This document shows, one piece after another, positions 17,482-26,421 of a DNA stretch of 64,000 nt. The notes under the pieces are model-generated. The model was not told the DNA's origin. It ran no database searches and saw only the letters and a list, made by a program, of their open reading frames with translations. The first letter of the stretch is position 1, and each line of letters starts with the position of its first letter. Where the stretch lies: positions 4,712,501 through 4,776,500 of the forward strand of contig NZ_WUQX01000001.1 in assembly GCF_009830285.1 (NCBI RefSeq), read 5' to 3'. The position numbers were made by a program, and so were the translations under genes. Source of the stretch: Sporofaciens musculi. Its GTDB lineage: Bacteria > Bacillota > Clostridia > Lachnospirales > Lachnospiraceae.

Positions 17482-17868
17482 CCCTTCTTCTCTTTCACAT
17501 AAAATAATCTTTTGAATTAACTCATATATATTATCATTTTCAATATTCTGGGGTAAATCTTTCAATAGATAATATCCTTCCGAACAAAGCAAATACTCTG
17601 CTATCAATACTTTACAGTTTTCTTCAACCTCCTTTATAAAAATTTTCTTCCTTTTCTCATCATCTCCTTGCTCTAACACATTCTTCTTTAACCATCCCAT
17701 CGTCTCCACATATACAGACATTCTCTTATTCAATATTTCACTATATAAATAATGTAATCGTTCTCTACACCCCAATTTACTGTTCGCAAATTTTAACTCA
17801 TATATCATTTTCATTTTCTGAATCAATAAACAGCGAGTATATATGCCCTTTACTTTCATAACTTCCAA
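17467..17868 (-). CDS. Hypothetical protein, about 133 residues
   Basis: Unrecognised, Lys/Glu-rich and predicted helical, with several Cys (CLLIQK, GCRERL, CSEGYY, CEREEG). The start is uncertain: a TTG at 17868 or an ATG three codons later; GGAAG overlaps the choice. AT-rich like the two genes upstream, with which it forms a low-GC island (about 17.4-18.9 kb), a sign of separate acquisition. It terminates in a strong hairpin. Confidence 0.5.
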   Translation of the reverse strand: MEVMKVKGIYTRCLLIQKMKMIYELKFANSKLGCRERLHYLYSEILNKRMSVYVETMGWLKKNVLEQGDDEKRKKIFIKEVEENCKVLIAEYLLCSEGYYLLKDLPQNIENDNIYELIQKIILCEREEGVPSC

Positions 17869-17927
17869 AATGATTTTTTATATTATTTCATAATACTCCC
17901 TCTTGATATCCTCAAAACATATATCTT

Positions 17928-18170
17928 TCAAAATTGGTTTAAAAAAGAATAAAACATTATTGCAAGATTTAGTCCAAATAAATATTCACATAACCAAATT
18001 TCTTCTATTCTATTAATCGAAACATAATCTGAATCAAAAAGTGATTTCATTTTGTTGTAACTATATTTTTCAGTATTAATTTTTTTTACCTTTGTAAAAA
18101 TTTGCCGAACTTCACGGGATAAATAATATAATCTTGAAACATTGGGAGCAAAATTTTGTATTCCTGTCAC
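17928..18170 (-). CDS. Hypothetical protein, 80 residues
   Basis: GTG start overlapping the stop of the upstream gene (18167-18170), so the two are translationally coupled. No recognised family. The C-terminal 25 residues (IWLCEYLFGLNLAIMFYSFLNQF) are hydrophobic and could be one membrane segment. Confidence 0.45.
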   Translation of the reverse strand: MTGIQNFAPNVSRLYYLSREVRQIFTKVKKINTEKYSYNKMKSLFDSDYVSINRIEEIWLCEYLFGLNLAIMFYSFLNQF

Positions 18171-18805
18171 ATCATAATATACTTTCCCTTCACTATTTTT
18201 TTCTCATTTATCTTTTCTCTAATCACAAAAGGTTTAAACTTATCTGGATTTCCTTTAAAATATTTTTTACATTCTTTTTCTTTTTCACGTATTTCAATTT
18301 TCTGCTCTGATGTCCACTCCTTTTCCGTCAACGCTATATAACTCTCCTTATTCTGTTTATATAGCAATGAATAATAAATATGTAAATATATATCTAAGTT
18401 TACTAATTTTGATGAAAAACTATGATCCAAAATATCAAAATACATGTCTCTCTCTGAATCTGCATACTCTATATTATCTACATTAAAAAGCAACTTCTGA
18501 ATTTCAGCTTCACATTCTGGAAATGTAAATAACATTTCTTTCTCTGGTTCTTTACCTTCTACAAAACCATTATATAAACTTTGCTCTGTGGGTTCATAAT
18601 TTATACCCACCCTGTATTTTGAATCTTCCGGAGACTTGTCATCCTCTGTTTTTTCATTTTTTACAGAATCAGATAACACATGATTCTCTGCATACTCATA
18701 ATTCTCTGCATACTCAAGTGCCTTAAATGGGAATATTCTAATATATGGACAGAAGTTTGGTCTACAATCGCTCAATTCATTCTCTACAATACAATACCGT
18801 TCCAT
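18167..18805 (-). CDS. Hypothetical acidic protein, 212 residues
   Basis: The ATG at 18803-18805 follows GAAGG; a further ATG at 18856 lacks an RBS. Glu/Asp/Tyr-rich with a short tandem YAENYEYAEN, and a basic C-terminus (REKINEKKIVKGK). No domain recognised. First gene of the low-GC hypothetical trio; coupled to the 80-residue gene. Confidence 0.5.
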   Translation of the reverse strand: MERYCIVENELSDCRPNFCPYIRIFPFKALEYAENYEYAENHVLSDSVKNEKTEDDKSPEDSKYRVGINYEPTEQSLYNGFVEGKEPEKEMLFTFPECEAEIQKLLFNVDNIEYADSERDMYFDILDHSFSSKLVNLDIYLHIYYSLLYKQNKESYIALTEKEWTSEQKIEIREKEKECKKYFKGNPDKFKPFVIREKINEKKIVKGKYIMM

Positions 18806-18979
18806 TTCATTAGCCTTCTTTCGTAAATAGAAAATACTCCACTTTAAAAAAATCATCTATCACCTATCAATTATAACGGTTATTTTTAATGCTTATCCAC
18901 ACTAATTTTTTTTATAAGAGGATTTTCCCAAAATATAATTCATTGATCTAACTCCTTAAACCTCTGTCAATATAACCGA

Positions 18980-19442
18980 CTATACTACCAGATTCAAATT
19001 TCCAGCCTGATTCATAAATTCTCTGAGGTCATCAATATATTTATACGGCGCATACTCTGAATATATTTCGGGGTTATCTAGTGTAGTGTCTGCATTATAT
19101 CTGGTGAAACTCCGCAGAATAAATTTTCATCAGCAAGGCGGAGAAGGGAGGCGATGCGGTGGCTGTTGTCACAAGGAGGGACCCGCTTGCGGGAGGATTC
19201 CTTATGACCTAATCGTTGACCGCCGACAACGTAGCCTGATGGAAATTTAGGCAAGGAGGTTTGCCTGAATATAATGCAGACACTACACTAGTATCACAAT
19301 CTGCACATCTTTGCCCCTAAGGGCTTCCAATGTATTCGGGACATTTCTTGCTTCATTCATATTTTTACATTTATATGCAATACATCCTTCTTCATCAAAC
19401 TTTTTTGCCAATATATAGAATGGATTATCAACTCTTATCACT
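18980..19442 (-). pseudogene. DUF6718-like gene interrupted by a MITE
   Basis: The upstream half (19442 down to the MITE) reads V-I-R-V-D-N-P-F-Y-I-L-A-K-K-F-D-E-E-G and ends G-K-D-V-Q-I-V-I; the downstream half reads N-P-E-I-Y-S-E-Y-A-P-Y-K-Y to a TAG at 18980-18982. Removing the insert plus one CTAG copy joins them in frame through L-D. The joined sequence has the DUF6718 pattern (...IQIV...YSEYAPY...). GTG start behind AAGGGAG. Now non-functional. Confidence 0.75.
19082..19287. mobile_element. 206-bp MITE with 18-bp perfect terminal inverted repeats and CTAG target duplication
   Basis: Termini TGTAGTGTCTGCATTATA (19082-19099) and its exact complement (19270-19287), flanked by CTAG at 19078-19081 and 19288-19291. 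Inside, further complementary pairs (AAATTTTCATCAG with CTGATGGAAATTT; GTTGTC with GACAAC) let the whole element fold as a long hairpin. No reading frame. No transposase with matching ends is in the window. Confidence 0.88.
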
Positions 19443-19614
19443 TCATTCACTCTCCCTTATAATCTATCCTTTTCACATTGAATTGCTTCTTCCATTACGA
19501 TAATGCCGAGTCTATATTTCTAATGCAACTGATTCTAATTATATCTTAGATTATCATAAACTCTGGAAAAATAGAAGGGTATAAAACTAAAATATCCATC
19601 CCAAAACCTCTACC

Positions 19615-19656
19615 TTTAGGGACTAGTCAATCCAGTCTCGGATTGACCTCCCTAAA
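19615..19656 (-). terminator. Terminator downstream of the resolvase gene
   Basis: TTTAGGGA...GTCAATCC pairs with GGATTGAC...TCCCTAAA, an interrupted stem of about 16 bp, 32 bp behind the resolvase stop on the minus strand. Confidence 0.7.
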
Positions 19657-19687
19657 AGTCCATTTCTATTTTGGGAACATATCCCTG

Positions 19688-20314
19688 TCATTCTGCACCT
19701 TTTGGAACGGCACATCCTTCATACTGGTTCACCAGCCGATAAAAACTGGTTTTTGCCATCCGAAGCATTTTCATGGCAGATTTCGCGCTAATCTGCCCCG
19801 CTCTCCATCTGGCATAGACCTCCGGGAACTCCTCCGGCACCTGCAGTCTTGGCCTTCCAAGATGTTTCCCCTTCTTCTGCGCCGCCTCGATTCCCTCACG
19901 CTGTCTCTTTTTAATCAGAAGCCTTTCCTGCTCTGCCATAGACGCAAGCACTTCGATAAGTATATGATTTATCATCTCCACAATCCACTCTTGCCCTTCC
20001 GGCACTTCCACCAGTGATGTGGGCAAATCCAAAACCTTTAACCGTATCCCATGGTCTTGGAACCACTGTAATTCTTTCCGTATATCCGCCTTGCTTCTGC
20101 TTAGGCGGTCTAAAGATGTAATGATAAGCGTATCTCCTGCACGTAATCCCAATGTCCCTTTCAACGCCTGATATGCCGAACGTTCCAAGTCCCTTCCGCT
20201 TGCCTTGTCCATCAAGATATTCTCCGGTAAAACAAACTGCTTCAAACGGTCAATCTGACGATCAAGATTCTGTTCTTTTGAACTGACTCTGGCATATCCA
20301 AATACCCTCTGCAT
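19688..20314 (-). CDS. Tn3-type resolvase/invertase (small serine recombinase)
   Basis: 208 residues. N-terminal resolvase domain with YARVSSKEQ (Ser11 or Ser12 as nucleophile, by alignment the first Ser), DRLSRSKADI, and the E-helix region; C-terminal helix-turn-helix (GQISAKSAMKMLRMAKTSFYRLV). RBS GGAAGGG. In plasmid-like elements such enzymes resolve multimers or invert DNA. A second, smaller serine recombinase distinct from the integrase, so likely for maintenance of an excised circle rather than integration. Confidence 0.9.
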   Translation of the reverse strand: MQRVFGYARVSSKEQNLDRQIDRLKQFVLPENILMDKASGRDLERSAYQALKGTLGLRAGDTLIITSLDRLSRSKADIRKELQWFQDHGIRLKVLDLPTSLVEVPEGQEWIVEMINHILIEVLASMAEQERLLIKKRQREGIEAAQKKGKHLGRPRLQVPEEFPEVYARWRAGQISAKSAMKMLRMAKTSFYRLVNQYEGCAVPKGAE

Positions 20315-20368
20315 AACTTTCCCTTCCTATTCATTTAATAACTCTTAATCGTTCTGGCTTCTATCCTT

Positions 20369-21310
20369 CTATGCTGCAACCTCAACTCTATCTTCATCCT
20401 TATTATAATAATAAACTGAATCCGACAGGCATTCTTCCGGCTCTACCGTACCAGAACAATGATTGATTTCATAAACCATATTCCTTAAATTTTCTGCCGT
20501 AACCATCCCGTCTTCCTTTAGTATTAAAATTTCATGAACGGAACAGGGCAGGATATAAAAACTCCCGCCCTGCTCTTTCGCCAATCTCTGCAATAAATCC
20601 TTCCGCAAGATTGCCCTTGCCCCATACTTTTTGCATGTATTTGTAACGACATATACCTTCCCGATTCCTTCTATTTCCTTTCCTTCCATATCATTCCAAA
20701 ACATCCCTGCATCCTCAGAATCCTTCATTTCCGTCAACATATTTTCTATAACAGCCCCCATCGTCTCTATCTGAAATACTTCTTCTTCCAGATTCTTCCT
20801 AGATGTTTCCCACAAACTCTTTACATCTACACCCCACAATTTCATACATTCCCTGCTGACTGGCTGCGTTGCCATCAATCCCCCTTCCTCTTTTATAAAA
20901 ACATAAAATACGATTGCCAAGTCCAGATATTCCCTATAAGGCATCCGCTTCAAGGCTTGCTTGTTCCAGTTTTTATTGATCACCCGCATATGAAGCCTTC
21001 CCTTTGCAGATTCCCAGGTTTTCGGGATATGACACTCATCGACGAATGGAACCTCCTCACATGCCCGGATTACTTCTTTCACGCATTTTTCAAAGTCTCC
21101 CGTATCTTTATATCCTTCATACATATCCTCTGGATAAATCATCGCTTGTACTGCTGTCCCGATCAGCCGCACAATAACCGCATCTTTGTCCGTGTCATTC
21201 ATCTTTTTCACCTTGTCATAATATACCTCTCCCCTTCCAAGGAAATACTCCTGCAAAGCCTCTATCAATCTCTCTTTAAACTGCATATACTCCATCTGTT
21301 TTTTCTCCAT
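20369..21310 (-). CDS. DUF5688-family protein
   Basis: 313 residues from the ATG at 21308-21310 (GAGGTGAAAAGA upstream). The C-terminal pattern YGARAILRKDLLQRLAKEQGGSFYILPCSVHEILIL is typical of DUF5688, a family common on Lachnospiraceae mobile elements and of unknown function. Soluble, no signal peptide. Precedes the resolvase and follows the DUF6809-like gene in the same orientation. Confidence 0.7.
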   Translation of the reverse strand: MEKKQMEYMQFKERLIEALQEYFLGRGEVYYDKVKKMNDTDKDAVIVRLIGTAVQAMIYPEDMYEGYKDTGDFEKCVKEVIRACEEVPFVDECHIPKTWESAKGRLHMRVINKNWNKQALKRMPYREYLDLAIVFYVFIKEEGGLMATQPVSRECMKLWGVDVKSLWETSRKNLEEEVFQIETMGAVIENMLTEMKDSEDAGMFWNDMEGKEIEGIGKVYVVTNTCKKYGARAILRKDLLQRLAKEQGGSFYILPCSVHEILILKEDGMVTAENLRNMVYEINHCSGTVEPEECLSDSVYYYNKDEDRVEVAA

Positions 21311-21348
21311 TCTTTTCACCTCATCATCTATGATCATTTCTGTAATCC

Positions 21349-21582
21349 CTAAGCTAACGCCTCACACATAATTTTTGCAAAGACACGGAACCCTGATACA
21401 AATCCCTGACGTTCCCCGATGGCACATGCCTGACACATCAGATTCGTAAATTCCTCATATGTAACCTTTTGTAAATCCACATCCCGGAATAGAGCAGACA
21501 ATTCGTCACTTATCTCATGGTCGTTCCGCTCCATCTCTTTTGTTTCCGCAAATATTTTATTATAGATATCCCTAATCAACAT
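21349..21582 (-). CDS. Small DUF6809-like protein
   Basis: 77 residues; AAGGGGGTGAG before the ATG. Helical, ending in GERQGFVSGFRVFAKIMCEALA, which resembles the C-terminal part of DUF6809 proteins. Function unknown; common in integrative elements of gut Clostridia. Confidence 0.55.
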   Translation of the reverse strand: MLIRDIYNKIFAETKEMERNDHEISDELSALFRDVDLQKVTYEEFTNLMCQACAIGERQGFVSGFRVFAKIMCEALA

Positions 21583-21690
21583 AACTCACCCCCTTATTCT
21601 GTAAATACGGCGTTGTTATATTACCCATGTCAGCAGAAATTCTTGAACTTATCCAAACTCAGCTCCTGTCTCCCTATTTCTGCTGTCAGG

Positions 21691-22647
21691 CTATGCTGCT
21701 TCTTTGGTTTTCGATTTTTTCAGCCCGTTTAACGCCTTCGTATAAATCTCCAGCGTCATCTGTTCCAGCTTATGGATCTTATATCTGGCTAATACATTCT
21801 CAATCGGAACTCCTGTGCGTTTTAACTCCTGTTCTAAAATGGATTTCTGCATATCCGTAATCCTGTTTTCCTCTGGCTTCTGACCGGCTTTCTGCCGATT
21901 CCCCAATTCCTGTCCGGCTTTCTCCCTGCTTCCCGTCTCCCGGCTGGGCTCCTCCTTACAGTCCGCTTCTTGTCCTTCATCTGGCTTTCCTCCGGTATTC
22001 TGCTGGTTTCCTATATCTTGTCTGCCTTTCTGCCTCGGCTTTAATTCAAACACCTTGACGCCTTTTCCATTCACAATCACAAGGGCATTTATCTCCCGCT
22101 GTTCATTGTAAGAAATAGACTCCACCGAAAACCTGTCGCTGGTTGTAAACTTGTTGTCTTTCTTCTGAATCGTGGCATGTCCCGCCCCAATCCAGATAAA
22201 CGGCGCAGTATACAATTCCCTTCCCACACCCCAGTTAAAGCAAGCCCGTTTAAAGGAATCCGAAGCCTGCCCTTTCTCCTTCTCCGAATAACTGGTAGTT
22301 CCTACGTCCTGCTTGGCAATCCACTGGCATTTCTCACTGTCCCAGATTTCCACGGTGCAGTATAGGTTCCCGTCTATGATCTGATGAGTCCGTTTCCATC
22401 CAAAGGGCGTAAACGTCTCGTCCAGAATCTTCTGGTCTACACGGGCGTCCTTGAATAAGAGAAGGCTCAAGCCCCTCTCATTGATGGTTGATACCCGGCA
22501 TACAATCTCATCCGCCCTTAGTAAACGGACAAAGGCTTTCTCACAGCCTAACTTGTCAACTGCTTCTTCCTGCCCCATCTCATTCCCATACTCCTTCTTT
22601 CTGAGACTTGACGCTCTCTTTGCTAATTCTTCCTTAATATCTGACAT
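21691..22647 (-). CDS. Rad52/Rad22-type single-strand annealing protein
   Basis: 318 residues, GGAGG upstream. N-terminal 190 residues carry the Rad52-type signature: FTPFGWKRTHQIIDGNLYCTVEIWD and the highly typical GTTSYSEKEKGQASDSFKRACFNWGVGRELY, then APFIWIG. The rest is a low-complexity linker rich in G/K/E/Q (repeats of REKAGQELGNRQKAGQ type) and a helical tail. It would anneal complementary single strands; with the YqaJ nuclease nearby it forms a phage-like recombination pair. Confidence 0.85.
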   Translation of the reverse strand: MSDIKEELAKRASSLRKKEYGNEMGQEEAVDKLGCEKAFVRLLRADEIVCRVSTINERGLSLLLFKDARVDQKILDETFTPFGWKRTHQIIDGNLYCTVEIWDSEKCQWIAKQDVGTTSYSEKEKGQASDSFKRACFNWGVGRELYTAPFIWIGAGHATIQKKDNKFTTSDRFSVESISYNEQREINALVIVNGKGVKVFELKPRQKGRQDIGNQQNTGGKPDEGQEADCKEEPSRETGSREKAGQELGNRQKAGQKPEENRITDMQKSILEQELKRTGVPIENVLARYKIHKLEQMTLEIYTKALNGLKKSKTKEAA

Positions 22648-22700
22648 TTCTTACCTCCACAACTGTAGCGTCTTCCCTATGGTATTCTGACATTCAAAAA

Positions 22701-22723
22701 GGAGAGGCATTTTCATCCTCTCC
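22701..22723 (-). terminator. Terminator after the PIN toxin module
   Basis: GGAGAGG / CCTCTCC stem with a nine-base loop, followed on the minus strand by CTTTTTGAATG. It separates the toxin-antitoxin operon (stop at 22825) from the Rad52-like gene. Confidence 0.75.
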
Positions 22724-22824
22724 CTAACATGCTGTATTCAAAAAATGTTTACTTGCCACATTCTTCTAACCTAAGTATCTTCACAGGCTAACTCCTGCAC
22801 ATCTGCACAGTCTGCAATAAATTT

Positions 22825-23253
22825 TTATAGTCTCCATTCTTCCACCGCCACGCAGCGTATTTCTTTGAACTGCTTTAACTGCTTATCATTCGTCAAGAAG
22901 ATATCACACCCTTGGATACATGCACTTGCAAGCTGTAATGCGTCCATCGCTTTAAAATATCCATACTCAGCCCTAATCATGGAAGCCTTTTTCGCAATTT
23001 CCATATTGACGGAATACAACGGGATATCACAATCCGACACAAATTCAAAAAAAGCCTCTGCCTTTTCATAGTTGTTATTCCTATATGGAAAGGTAAGATA
23101 TTCCATACAAGTAATGACAGAGGTTGCCAGCCCTTTCCCATTCCCTAATATTTCTTCCAGAATACTTTTGGCTTTTTCTCCAAAATTCACATCATTATCG
23201 AGGAAATAAATGATTGGTGCTGTATCTAAAAATACTTTTCTATAACCTGTCAT
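22825..23253 (-). CDS. PIN-domain toxin (VapC-like ribonuclease)
   Basis: 142 residues. All expected acidic residues are visible: Asp10 in VFLDTAPIIYF, Glu51 in TCMEYLTF, Asp104 in AMDALQLASA and Asp123 in FLTNDKQL. Length fits the family. PIN toxins cleave RNA in the cytoplasm until neutralised. The start overlaps the antitoxin gene by 14 bp, giving coupled translation. Its role here would be maintenance of the element. Confidence 0.88.
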   Translation of the reverse strand: MTGYRKVFLDTAPIIYFLDNDVNFGEKAKSILEEILGNGKGLATSVITCMEYLTFPYRNNNYEKAEAFFEFVSDCDIPLYSVNMEIAKKASMIRAEYGYFKAMDALQLASACIQGCDIFLTNDKQLKQFKEIRCVAVEEWRL

Positions 23254-23464
23254 AATCCCGTAACTCCCTTACCGCTTCCTGTGCGTCTGACTGGAAAAGT
23301 TTTTCTCCCCTCCCCATGTATTTCTTTAAGTCAACCTGTTTCTTCTGCTGTTCAAACTGGAAATCAAGAATCGTTACAATCACGTCTTTTCCGTCATATT
23401 TTTTTATATCTTCATCTTTGATAACTACAGTATTGCCTTGTATCGTTCCCTTTACTGCCAACAT
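23240..23464 (-). CDS. Antitoxin of the PIN module
   Basis: 74 residues from the ATG at 23462-23464 behind AGAGGTG (a GTG three codons upstream is possible). N-terminal part VKGTIQGNTVVIKDEDIKKYDGKDVIVTIL is an AbrB-like/DUF2281-type beta domain; the C-terminal half is a charged helix that would bind the toxin. Overlaps the toxin gene. Likely autoregulator of the operon. Confidence 0.75.
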   Translation of the reverse strand: MLAVKGTIQGNTVVIKDEDIKKYDGKDVIVTILDFQFEQQKKQVDLKKYMGRGEKLFQSDAQEAVRELRDYDRL

Positions 23465-23628
23465 GATTTTCACCTCTGCCTTTATAGTTCCGTTTATCGC
23501 TGTAATATGATTATAACCTATTTTTTATTCCTTGTATATTGCCTTTCTCGGTATTCTCTATATTCGTTTCCAAAATATTGACAGCTTTCTCCCCCTTACG
23601 CCACAAATAAACATTCCTGTCTGGCTGA

Positions 23629-24555
23629 TTACGCCGCCTTCACCGTAAGCCTCCGGCTATGAATCGTTTTCTGGTACTCTGCATAGACCTCCGGCTTCTC
23701 TGCTTTCAGACGCTTCTCGTCAATCCTCTGGCTGTCTACCGCCTTCCATGATACCCGGTACTTCTCATTCTCCGCTAATTCCGCCTCCCCAAGATACAGC
23801 TTCAATTCCTGCTCAATCCGCTTCTTCTCCGTCTCCATCTCTGCCATGATTTCCGCTAATTCCTGCCGTCGTTCTAATTTCTCATTGAAACCGTTTAACG
23901 GGATAGTCTTATCTATGGATCTCTTGAAGTATTCCGCAATCACGCTGTCTGCCAGTTTAGAACCATCAGGACTGGGTAATACGCGCTTCAATACATGGTT
24001 CTCCCAAAAGTCCTTCTCAATCTTTACCAAATCGGCAAGCATTTTTTCATCCCTCTCCAAACGGTAAAACTTAAAATCCCTTCCATATATCAGGACGGCG
24101 ATATACCAAGCCTTAGTATTGCAGACGGACATATAGTGAAAGCACTGAATCTGGTAAGACAGCGGAATCCTGCCGTCCTTCCATTTATCCGCCATATACG
24201 GGCTTGCCGTCTTACATTCCAGCCCTGCGTTCTCCCCAACCACCATCCGGTCTACATCCGCAAGCATAAAGGGATTTTCTTCATCGTAAAACATTGCGTT
24301 GGCTCTGCGTACCTTCTTTCCCGTTGCCTCTGTGAATCTCCTTGCTACATAATCTTCAAACTCCCTTCCCTGCCTCATTGCCTCATTGTCGATTTCTTCG
24401 GTTTCATTCGTGGTCTTATCCTGATACACCTGGAGGGCTGTGCGGTAGGGGTTGAACCCGCATACCGCCCCTGCGTCAGAACCTCCAATCCCCTGTTTCC
24501 GGTACTTTAACCATTCCGTTTTCTCCATATTCAATGTGGATACTAATTTCTTCAT
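23629..24555 (-). CDS. YqaJ-like viral recombinase (lambda-exonuclease fold)
   Basis: 308 residues. Motifs of the YqaJ/PD-(D/E)XK family: GIGGSDAGAVCGFNPYRT, EFEDYVARRF, then DVDRMVVGENAGLECKTASP with the E-x-K catalytic pair, and IQCFHYMSVCNTKAWYIAVLIYG. C-terminal coiled coil (about 225-260). It would resect double-strand ends 5' to 3' and load the Rad52-like annealase encoded downstream. Overlaps the next gene by 4 bp (ATGA). Confidence 0.88.
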   Translation of the reverse strand: MKKLVSTLNMEKTEWLKYRKQGIGGSDAGAVCGFNPYRTALQVYQDKTTNETEEIDNEAMRQGREFEDYVARRFTEATGKKVRRANAMFYDEENPFMLADVDRMVVGENAGLECKTASPYMADKWKDGRIPLSYQIQCFHYMSVCNTKAWYIAVLIYGRDFKFYRLERDEKMLADLVKIEKDFWENHVLKRVLPSPDGSKLADSVIAEYFKRSIDKTIPLNGFNEKLERRQELAEIMAEMETEKKRIEQELKLYLGEAELAENEKYRVSWKAVDSQRIDEKRLKAEKPEVYAEYQKTIHSRRLTVKAA

Positions 24556-24896
24556 ACGATGTTCTCCTCCTTCATATCCCTGTAATCCCTTCTGAGTTTT
24601 GCCAGTTCCTTATCTAAACAATACTGGATGTCTGCGGTATAGGAATCCTCATATCCCAGCCATTCCCGATAAAGGAAGGTCAGGATGTTGGGAAACATCA
24701 CCGCCGCCTCCAAAGTTTCGGTTGATAACCTGCTACTCATTTCTACCAGAAGTTCATAAATGCTGATGATACTGTCTATCTGGTAAGCCGCCTCATAAAT
24801 GGCTTCCTTTTCCCCCTGCAGAACCTCATACCGGAAGATTGTCAACTCCCCGCTAATCTTCCGGCAGAAGGCTTGTTCCAACTGTTTCCTATACAT
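24552..24896 (-). CDS. Hypothetical protein, 114 residues, coupled to the YqaJ gene
   Basis: The ATG at 24894-24896 after AGCAGG avoids overlap with the DUF932 gene; a longer frame reaches 24962. Helical, Glu/Tyr-rich (YEAAYQIDSIISIYELLVEM). Unrecognised. Its stop overlaps the YqaJ start by 4 bp, so the two are probably coexpressed. Confidence 0.6.
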   Translation of the reverse strand: MYRKQLEQAFCRKISGELTIFRYEVLQGEKEAIYEAAYQIDSIISIYELLVEMSSRLSTETLEAAVMFPNILTFLYREWLGYEDSYTADIQYCLDKELAKLRRDYRDMKEENIV

Positions 24897-24927
24897 ATAC
24901 CTGCTTTCTCTGCCTTTCCCAATCCTG

Positions 24928-25860
24928 TTACGCCGCACTAACCATCTGATATGCCTTGTCAATCATTGGATTTCCGTCTACGGTGCGGGAGAACAGGTTC
25001 TCCTTATAATTCGCCGTCCTGCGCAGCGGTTCCGCATGGGTAGCAAAATCAGATACCGCATTGACAAAGCGGTAGGCATTTTTCCCTACCTCCTGTAAAT
25101 CCGGGGCGTCAAAATAGCGGATTTTCATATCCTCCCGTAAACGCTTCATGTTCTTCTCCTGCTGAGGCGTAGAACCATCCTCAACTGGCAGTAAAATCTC
25201 AATATACTCCATGACCTGTTTGTCTGTCAGCTTCTTCATACGGAGCGCTTCAAACTCTTTACCCAGTTCGTCCATATATTTTTCTGCTAGGAAAAGGGTA
25301 TCCTTTGCCTCCTGCATTTTCTCCCTGATATCCCCGGTGTGGATCATAGACCATGAACGTTTTGCACCTGCCAACGCTAGATTCAAGGTGTTCTGGCATA
25401 CCACCCGAATCGGTGTCAGTGCGACCTTAATCGCACCGGAACCGTCGTGGGTATTAGAAAACAGCATATACGGGCTGATTCTCTCACCGGATATGATGTA
25501 CTCATGGGGCATATGGGCAAGCAGCCATACCTTCCTGCCTCCCTGTAGGCTTCCGGCGGTCTCGTATTTCACGCCTTCCCCTAATAAACCGTCCGTAAAT
25601 GCAAAGGCTTCGTCGTTCTGGATTACCCTGTAACGGTCTGTGACAACGCCGAGCACCTTGCGGTCAGAATCCCGCACATTCGCCTTGTAACCGTCAACCA
25701 GTTCTTCCATGGCTGTATAAATCGGTTCCTGCATAACACGCCAGTTAAGTCCTGCCAACTGCAATGCATCCTTGGAAGCAGGGGCTTCTAGCACCTTTGT
25801 CCCCAACCCATGCCATGGGGTTTCCCTTACATAAAACATACTCTCAACATTTGCTGCCAT
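24928..25860 (-). CDS. DUF932 (phage/plasmid-like) protein
   Basis: 310 residues; AAAAGGAG before the ATG. Typical DUF932 sequence: FYVRETPWHGLGTKV at the N-terminus, VTDRYRVIQNDEAFAFTD, and LTPIRVVCQNTLNLAL. Widespread on phages and plasmids beside recombination genes; biochemical function not established. First gene of the DUF932 - hypothetical - YqaJ set. Confidence 0.88.
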   Translation of the reverse strand: MAANVESMFYVRETPWHGLGTKVLEAPASKDALQLAGLNWRVMQEPIYTAMEELVDGYKANVRDSDRKVLGVVTDRYRVIQNDEAFAFTDGLLGEGVKYETAGSLQGGRKVWLLAHMPHEYIISGERISPYMLFSNTHDGSGAIKVALTPIRVVCQNTLNLALAGAKRSWSMIHTGDIREKMQEAKDTLFLAEKYMDELGKEFEALRMKKLTDKQVMEYIEILLPVEDGSTPQQEKNMKRLREDMKIRYFDAPDLQEVGKNAYRFVNAVSDFATHAEPLRRTANYKENLFSRTVDGNPMIDKAYQMVSAA

Positions 25861-25995
25861 AATCGGAATCTCCTTTTCTCAATCAACCTTTGTTTTTTGT
25901 ATTCTTTTCTACCTCTTGCCGGTTCTGGCGGTAGCTCAGTCCCATTAAATTTGATTGCCGCCAGTTTCCGGCAACTATCAGACAATACTTCTTAA

Positions 25996-26073
25996 TTAAT
26001 CTTCTTCCGCTATAATCTCTGCCAGCTTGACGCCACATCCGATAATAAATAAAGCAATCTCAATTCCTTTCAT
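25996..26073 (-). CDS. 25-residue small protein
   Basis: ATG at 26071-26073 seven bases after GGAGG, an excellent RBS. Product MKGIEIALFIIGCGVKLAEI followed by I-A-E-E-D: one hydrophobic helix then an acidic tail. It sits directly in front of the DUF932 gene. Could be a real membrane peptide or a translated leader. Confidence 0.45.
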   Translation of the reverse strand: MKGIEIALFIIGCGVKLAEIIAEED

Positions 26074-26190
26074 CCTTCTGCCTCCTTTCCCCAACACCGC
26101 AGAGCCATCCTAACGATTGCTCTGCCAATGTTCTTTACTATAATGATAATCTCCCAGAAATAACATTCCTCCTCTCTGGGCATAACAAAT

Positions 26191-26215
26191 GGCAGGAAGG
26201 ATCATTCCTCCTGCC
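26191..26215. terminator. Hairpin in the leader region
   Basis: GGCAGGA / TCCTGCC stem, loop of 11, inner AGG/CCT pairing possible. No strong T run; it may be a terminator or RNA structure between the decayed toxin and the DUF932 operon. Confidence 0.45.
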
Positions 26216-26304
26216 GCTTCTATAAGTGGTTTCATGATAATAATATATAACTGAACTTTATTGCTTTTACTATACTTCTGAAAACTACCGCTGATAGAGA
26301 AAAG

Positions 26305-26321
26305 GTGTCCGATTTGGACAC
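26305..26321. promoter_or_regulatory. parS-like palindrome, copy 1
   Basis: GTGTCCGATTTGGACAC, one mismatch from the consensus palindrome GTGTCCGAWTCGGACAC found three more times (34745, 35017, 38242), all on this element and three of them around parB/parA. Flanking AAAGG/CCTTT extends the symmetry, so it could also act as a terminator here. Confidence 0.5.
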
Positions 26322-26421
26322 CTTTTTCATCTGTAATCTTTCACTTCTAAGATACGGGAACCTAAAAAACATCAAGAACTCAATTTCTGCCAAATCCGTA
26401 TCCCTGTTGTAACCTTTTCCA

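Noticed and set aside
19078..19291. Structured RNA or riboswitch
   Set aside because: The fold is a consequence of terminal and internal inverted repeats; perfect ends, CTAG duplication and in-frame repair of the interrupted gene show a MITE.
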